Shown here piece after piece: positions 58,134 through 64,000 of a DNA stretch of 64,000 nt (the stretch's first letter is position 1; each line of letters begins with the position of its first letter). The stretch lies in contig CANUEZ040000069.1 in NCBI GenBank assembly GCA_948099385.1, forward strand, positions 763,501 to 827,500. The letters run 5' to 3'. The position numbers and the translations under genes are program-made. Source of the DNA: Fasciola hepatica (Eukaryota; Platyhelminthes; Trematoda; Plagiorchiida; Fasciolidae). A model generated the notes under the pieces. It saw nothing but the letters and a program-made list of their open reading frames with translations, did no database searches and was not told the origin of the DNA.

Positions 58134-58924
58134 ATGGTAAATGAAAATAAACTTCTTGTCACTTTCACATTATCATCCACCATAGTTTGTGATACGACAC
58201 AAATGACTGCAGGTGAAAACGAACTATACTACAATGTATGTCCTCGATCTGGCCCCATTCCTGCTAATTTCCAATATAATCGGACAATCGTAGCTGATCC
58301 TGGACGAAATATTCCAGTGTATCTCAAAATACTCGAGGTTAGTTTACCGCGTGCTACAACACGCAGAGATGATCGAACGTGTAGAATCAATCACAAATAC
58401 ATATATTCTGTACACAACAAAGTCTATCCAAATCACTTATTCATCACCACATTCACTAATTCATCCAGTTACTACAAAAAATCTATCCATTCCGTCATTC
58501 ATCCAGCACATGAACCGTCAATTTACTCAGTTTGTGAGATGGACATTCAGTCTTTAATCCAAAGGTCGCAGAAACATGTATATCAATGTCCTAAAGTAAT
58601 GCCAATGATATCATCAACTACTGCATTATATGTATCATTTTCTGCAGACATCCACTGCAAATCAGTGTGTTCAATTGATCGATGTGTTCGATTCATCTCG
58701 GATGACTGAAGTGATTTGTGCACAATCTGGTCAGGAGTTGTATCAATCAACGGGATCATCTGTGTCGGTCACGTATCCAGGCAAACAAATGAACACTCAA
58801 GTCAATTCATTCCAAGTGTACTACATGTTGAGTGAGTTGTTTCTGTTCGATTATGTGTTTGATGAGAAATAAAAATGGTGCATTGTGTAAGACAATTCGG
58901 ATGTGTTGGACTATTTCAGAATGA
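58134..58924 (+). CDS. CUB-like family gene of the 'VCDTTQ' subtype, open core
   Basis: Exon A from acceptor at 58185 (or from a conserved ATG at 58134) to 58337, donor GTTAGT. It encodes VCDTTQMTAGENELYYNVCP, ANFQYNRTIVADPGRN, VYLKILE. Exon B 58648-58831 (184 nt) encodes NQCVQLIDVFDSSR, VICAQSGQELYQSTG, VTYPGKQMN and FQVYYML. A terminal exon at 58920 gives Lys then TGA. The usual second cysteine (NFQC) is Tyr here, while an extra Cys (NVCP) is typical of this subtype, so the first disulphide may be re-paired. If the ATG at 58134 is used, the N-terminus is only weakly signal-like. This is the one member of the subtype without frameshifts. Confidence 0.66.
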
Positions 58925-60995
58925 ATAATATCTTCTTGCGATGGACAGTATTCGAATTGGTTTGGATGGGAAATATTGCTGAAATCTGTTCACACTCGTT
59001 AGTGTGAAACCGTTTTTGAGAATGGATCTTTCAGAGGCAGATACGAGCAATTGTTGTTTCTGCACTATACCACATGTGTTTACGACTGATATTTTTGATG
59101 CTCGAAAATACGAAAGGTAAAACTGAATTCAGAAATTCATAGTGAACTGTTTACTGTGCAGAAATATTCCATTTTCTTTACTTCAGATTACTTTTGTATA
59201 AATAAAAAATATTCCTGTTTGTAACTGGGGATAACGTGGCTAATCGTAATATTAGGAACCACACTTAGTCTTCGTTGCTCTAGCTCATTCTTCGTTTGGC
59301 TGACTGGGATGGATTTTTCTGAAGCACGTTTGTGATTTGACGTGGCTTCCGAGAATAACAGATACGTATTCACACCGGTTTCCTCCAACCGTCTCTTCTT
59401 CATTGGTCACTTAATCCCCATCATATTATTCCTCAAGTCTCCATCCTTTCCCGACTGCAAACTGTAGATCGGACGAGATATCCGTTTTATCTATCCAATG
59501 AGCCGTTTCATTGGTTTCCTTGAACTGTTTTTTTCGTTAATTTGAAGATCCAATTGCCCGGTGTTAGGTTTCGTTCGTTACCATTGAGTCTACTCCCGTT
59601 TTTTGTTTCATTTCTCATGAGAGTTGTGTACGTACATTGGTAACCTCAAGCATGCCGTACGTTTATTAATTTTTCCAAGAAGTTACTAGTTTATGCTCAT
59701 GTTTTACAGTACTCGTTACATGAACGGCTAACCTTTTCGTTCATTTTTTGGAAGTGGTTAAAATTCCTAATCTACGTTATTTGTTTTGCTGCTCTGCTGC
59801 TCGAACTCCCACTCTTATCCATTCTGTCACTACGCTCCACCATTGACTACCTCATATAAGCGGCAATACCAGATCTGATGATAGGTTGGTCCATTCATTT
59901 TGGCAAATGTTCTTGGTCGCCCCACAGATTCAGCTTATTTTTACTCACTTAATAGTAAATCTCTTTCGTATTGCAACTACATTTAAATCCATACTTTTGT
60001 GACTAGTTGATTGATTCATGCCGGTAAAAGTTTATTCATTTTGTAGTCTGCTAGCCTAGATAGTTCAAAGAATAAACACGCGGAGAGCTTTGCGAATCGT
60101 CACTATGTTTCGACGGTGATGTCTACAGTATTCCAATCTGGCCAGTTCATAAAATTAGTGTCCTGATGCCTGCTGTATTTGGACAGGAGGTTCGACAGTC
60201 AGCAATGAATAACGATTATTGTAGTAGCATACGGAGGAATACAATCAGTCACTGCACAGATAATCCACTCCCCAGAAGGCAGAGTGAGATACAGTGGACA
60301 TATATTGTAACAGGGTCACAACAACAACGAGAGATGTACAGGCAGCACCGTGCGATCGAAAAAGTATCAACAGGAGGATTTAAAAATTAGTCCAAACAAC
60401 AAACTGTTATTTCGCTCAAACTTGTCCTTCTTCTGTCTCTTCTTGTTCATCTGTCATATTCACTACATGACCATCTGGAATGGCAAGAAAATGAGATGAA
60501 CGAATAGTAGCGTATATTCACGTTTTTCTGACACTGCAGTTTGATGGTTGTGCCACAATCGTACTGGGCTAGAGTCTCGTTCAGCTGGTTGTAAAGGAAA
60601 CGGTTCAAATTTCCACACCGTCCTGATTTCCGCAAAGTCTCTGTTCTTCGTTTTGGTTTATCACCATTGTATATTTGTGTTTACTGTGCTGCTTTAGAAC
60701 CAAGAGTTTTAGATAAACATGGTTATCGGATTGGAATTTGTTCTACTGATGGCAGCCGTATTCTGTCTAAATCATGCATAGAGCTAACAAGGCTAGGTTT
60801 CTATCAGATTGACAACCAAAACCTCGGGACAACCGCTACAGCTAACCAGATAGTTAAATCACTCTTTTGCTTTTCTGCCGGAATTGGATTTAAGGGAAAT
60901 TCGGTAAAATGCAGTCCTGTCACGATTCCGAGAGGGAATGCCGGTTCCCATAAGGTTGGTCAGTTGACTCGAAATTAAACCGAGAACATAAATTG
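58925..60995. other. Mostly intergenic, no gene recognised
   Basis: The first 300 bp is homologous to 34.43-34.90 kb. A 103-codon frame at 60667-60978 (YICVYCAALEP start) is unrecognised and could be part of an unlisted element. Confidence 0.4.
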
Positions 60996-61821
60996 GCAAA
61001 ACTAGAGATAAAATGGTTCATGCTTGAACCGGATACTGCAACATGTATCAAGGAAGCCATAACAAAGCTCGCGGAGACCAGCGACTAACAAACAGAAGGA
61101 AGTTGGATGTTGTCGTTACAGCACTCTCGATCGCCTATCCCACAGCCATTTGAGAAGCTCGAACAGGTTAGGACTAAGTACAGTCCCTCTCACGGTCAAA
61201 CGATCGCCCGGCTGACCCGATGCCTTCCAAGGAACCCGAAATTAACAACCTGACTCATACCAAGTCAGTGCCATGCAAGGTCACCAAACCTGCTCAGCTG
61301 TTCTAAGCGTGGATGAGTGATACCGCCAATAATTGGTCAAATTCCATGGCAATCCAATGAATAACCTCGGGTTCATGCCTAATTTTTAAGCTACGATATC
61401 CGTGATACAACTAAAACACATAAGTCCTGGTCCGCGTGAAGTCTGATAACCGGTTTAGTGCTCGATTCACCGAATAACAAACTTCACTCGTTCCGGATAG
61501 CACATTCGAGCCTCAAGGCAATGCGAAACCCGAATCGATGCAGAACCCGAATCAAGAACACGAGTGTTCTGCAAATTCTACGATACCATTCATGAGCTGG
61601 AATACAAGTGCATAGTGAGCCATTGTCGCAATAGATTTCTGTTGGTGTTTCACGTCTACCAATAAATCAGTCGAGAGACATTATAAACGAATCTGTTCTT
61701 AAACTAGCTATCACTTCCAAATGAGTAGCTCGAGTTTGTGGACAAGTAGATAAACAGTCGTACCTTTATTCCGACCCTCGGCCCGTACGAAAAGAATAGG
61801 ACCCAATTAATCCATTCTGAC

Positions 61822-62385
61822 CTAGCTAAAGCAACACCGCCCTTTTTTCACACGACATTGAGGAAGAAGAGCCATCAGCTGCTGACCGGCGACAGCGGCC
61901 AGTCTACGACAAGTTAAGCACTGTCCTACGGCCAGTTTTACTGCGCCGACTTTCCTGGTAACCCAGTACCTCTCGCGGATTGTGGCCGGTACTTGCACGA
62001 TGCCGAAAAGTCCTTCTCTACTATGGTGGTGGTGGATAATGATTTCTATCACCGGGTGTCTGTTCAGCAAAATAACCGGGGGTTTGAGTGCACCTGAATA
62101 TTCAGCATAAATTTGTCGTCCACCGACACACAAAAGTTTTCGTATTAAAACCGGACGTAGCTTTCTTAAGAAATCCAGAACGTCTTTGCATAGCTTTTCT
62201 CTAAATGATCCTTGTTGTAGGAACTCTCTGAGTAACTCTTTTTGGACCATTATTATCACTCTTACCCTGACCCTTTCTATGTCTTCGGCGGATAAATAGA
62301 CCACGTTTAGCAGACCCTTACTCTTTGAGAAGAGAATAATTTGAATATAGGAGGTGAATGGAATGAGCCAAACGATAGCCCTCAA
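61822..62385 (-). pseudogene. BEL/Pao integrase N-terminal region
   Basis: A 187-codon open frame, the second longest in the window. It ends with LLNRHPVIEIIIHHHHSREG, VQVPATIRERYWV and CLTCRRLAAVAGQQLMALLP, the HHCC zinc-binding domain typical of BEL/Pao. Core catalytic residues lie beyond a stop and frameshift at 61.8 kb. The upstream half (ELLREFLQQGSF, RPVLIRKLLCVGG) is the linker seen before Pao integrases. Confidence 0.82.
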
Positions 62386-62637
62386 CAGTTAAGACCGATC
62401 ATAGTACGGAGAAAACATGAGGGTCATGTCTTTATGCAGGTTGGCTGTATTTGCGAGAGCAGGCCTTTTCTTAGTCTCCACACCATCTGACGGGACTGAC
62501 AACAAGACTCCTGGTGGATTATAATCCTTCAGAGATGAAGGTCCTCTCAACCAAGTCCTCAGTTCCCCATCAGTTGAAATTCCTCTTGAGGCTAGATCAG
62601 CAATATTACTTTCTGATCACACGTATCACCACTGGAA

Positions 62638-63245
62638 CACGTTAGTGTGTACTCCTTTACTTGTTCCTGTGGGACAACGTACATTGGCCGTACGACCAGA
62701 CACTTATCCGAACGAGTCCGTGAACACCACCCAGCTTGGTTGAACACTGGAGCAATCAAAGTAATTACGAGCGTTGTGTTCACACCTTGTTCAGTCCAAC
62801 CACTCAGTGAATGTGACCAAAGAATTCCGGCCAATCTACAAAGTCCGAAGTGGGCAATGAAGACTGGTGAAGTGCCGTGTTCTAGCCACAGCGGAAGCGG
62901 TATGCATTCGTCTCTACAAACCCCCGTTGTGCGCCCAAAAGCAGTTCGTGCAAGCGCTAAGGCTTCCTTGGCCCACCCCCTACCCAAAAACTGACCACAG
63001 ATCCGTTGATCCGACTAATGACACCGCAGACACCGCAGACACCTATTCACGGTCCAGAGACGGATCGAGGTCACGGATGTGATATTTGATCCCCTCTCCC
63101 TCACTTAAACTTTGACTCATCGCCTTACCTTGATTTCTGTTTTGTTCACCTAACACTGTTCAGATGAAATGTGATGTAATGGCATGAATACGAATCACTG
63201 AAAATGAGCTTGTTCGCCACCTTGTGTTGTTCTCCATATTGATGA
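62638..63245 (+). mobile_element. Penelope-like element fragment inserted in BEL/Pao
   Basis: Plus-strand pieces: YSFTCSCGTTYIGRTTRHLS and VREHHPAWLNTGA at 62647-62760 (GIY-YIG core), the C-terminal block LATAEAVCIRLYKPPLCAQK, and the terminal GAGCTTGTTCGCC at about 63215 in the same orientation as at 38.77 kb. It separates BEL/Pao RNase H from the NIADLASRG block, so it inserted later. RT is absent: a typical 5' truncation. Confidence 0.83.
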
Positions 63246-64000
63246 ATAACTGCTAAATGGTTAGCAACCAATGAAACAGCAACTACCGGCATTCTCTGTG
63301 TAGTACCTGACGATCATTGAATCTGTCCAGAAGTGCGCTCCATCAAAACAATATGTTAGGCTCCGTTTTAATATCGCGCTCAATCGAACGCATAAGATGG
63401 CTGCCTCTAACTCCAGCTTTGGGATAGCAACGGTTTTGATAAGTGTTTCTAGTGATTCACTACACAGAAACACGTGGTATGGGGTTCTGTCCACGGGAAC
63501 TCACCTCGCGCACGCCACTGCACCATACCGGTTTCCGAAGCACCATAGAATATACGTACCTCAAGGTATCCTATCCTTCGTTGAGTCTCATTAGTTATGC
63601 TCCTAGGCACTCTTATTTTACCAACATGGTTCATGAAAAGTACCTAATTATTCCACTACACGGAATCCTTTACGCTGAGTGGGCTATCCCAACCAGATTT
63701 CGACCTGCATGACCTATGCAGTAACTGCCTCGTTGGGGGGGGGATATAACGAAGCCACTAGTCCAAGTTGGTCAAATAGGGAACTGATATTTGACAGTAT
63801 GCCTATGCTCTTCAGGGGCATACCAAGCGAGTGGAACTGAGGGGTGAATTCGTCCGAGACGGTATTCCAGTGAACACCCAGTGCTCTCTGACTGGGGCTG
63901 TTCTGTTGACGCAGCCGAGCCGAACTGGCCCTTATATCAAGGTCCAGGGATAAGGCTATAAACTTTCGTGAGTTGGATACCCATTTACTCAGTTTGAAAC

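Larger units (their letters stand above)
61000..64000 (-). mobile_element. BEL/Pao retrotransposon, degenerate, running off the window
   Basis: Minus strand from 64.0 kb down. The RT end reads KWVSNSRKFIAL, RALGVHWNTVSDEF and ILSNISSLFDQLGLVASLY. RNase H reads VGKIRVPRSI, LEVRIFYGASE and TVAIPKLELEAAILCVRLSA (63.3-63.6 kb). After a Penelope insertion it resumes with SNIADLASRGISTDGELRTW (62.6 kb). Then come the integrase zinc finger (HHHHSREGLFGIV, RYWVTRKVGAV, CLTCRRLAA; 61.82-62.2 kb) and the core (THLEVIASLRTDSF, FIGRRETPTEIYCDNGS; 61.56-61.78 kb). ALGVHW, NxADxASRG and the IGRRGxPTEIYSDNG motif are diagnostic for BEL/Pao. Confidence 0.87.

Noticed and set aside
60667..60978. 103-codon ORF starting YICVYCAALEP
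   Set aside because: Could be part of an element or gene, but no motif or exon structure could be supported.
1..64000. CRISPR arrays, bacterial operons or prophage
   Set aside because: No regular short repeat-spacer arrays or prokaryotic gene organisation; splice-type exons and eukaryotic retroelements throughout.

Overview
The window is eukaryotic and looks like a parasitic flatworm (trematode or cestode). There are no bacterial operons. The only gene-like signals are short exons with GT..AG borders and consistent phases. The rest is dominated by degenerate retroelements of types common in flatworms: Penelope-like elements with a GIY-YIG endonuclease, Ty3/gypsy, BEL/Pao, a non-LTR retrotransposon, Tc1/mariner transposons and a tRNA-derived SINE. 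The species call is inference; the element types are read from conserved motifs.

The main non-transposon content is a dispersed tandem family of small genes, all on the + strand. Each has an exon A of about 142-170 nt (starting in phase 1, ending in phase 0), an exon B of exactly 184 nt wherever it is complete, and a short terminal exon. A plus B encodes about 112 residues with cysteines placed like C1-C4 of a CUB domain. Members or fragments lie near 0.4-1.4 kb (with a TATA box, a signal-peptide exon and a 24-nt micro-exon), 8.4, 17.0, 21.2, 24.2, 33.6, 48.8, 50.4, 56.2 and 58.1 kb. The cores at 17.0, 48.8, 56.2 and 58.1 kb are open. The copies at 24.2, 33.6 and 50.4 kb are broken by a stop, a 10-bp deletion, and a 1-bp insertion plus truncation. 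The 48.8 and 56.2 kb genes lie in a roughly 1.1-kb duplicated block, about 0.9 kb of which appears identical.

Layout. 0-8.5 kb: leader/micro-exon gene, a Tc1 remnant and a 1.16-kb inverted-repeat element holding a Penelope fragment. 8.5-17 kb: a LINE (+), a Penelope-like element (-) and a 58-bp near-perfect palindrome inside a 14-bp direct repeat. 17-28 kb: three family members or fragments, a SINE and a second LINE copy (-). 28.3-32.1 kb: a 3.8-kb DNA transposon with 686-bp terminal inverted repeats around a decayed mariner-type transposase. 33.6-41 kb: a broken family gene and nested inverted repeats around a Penelope-like element with inverted 203-bp ends. 41.8-47.3 kb: two degenerate Ty3/gypsy elements (-), one with a SINE inserted in its integrase. 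48.5-59 kb: duplicated family genes separated by more Ty3/gypsy debris. 61-64 kb: a BEL/Pao element (-) split by a Penelope fragment and running off the window.

Overall the locus reads as a birth-and-death array of small, probably secreted CUB-like proteins, shaped by duplication, local sequence homogenisation and repeated transposon insertion.
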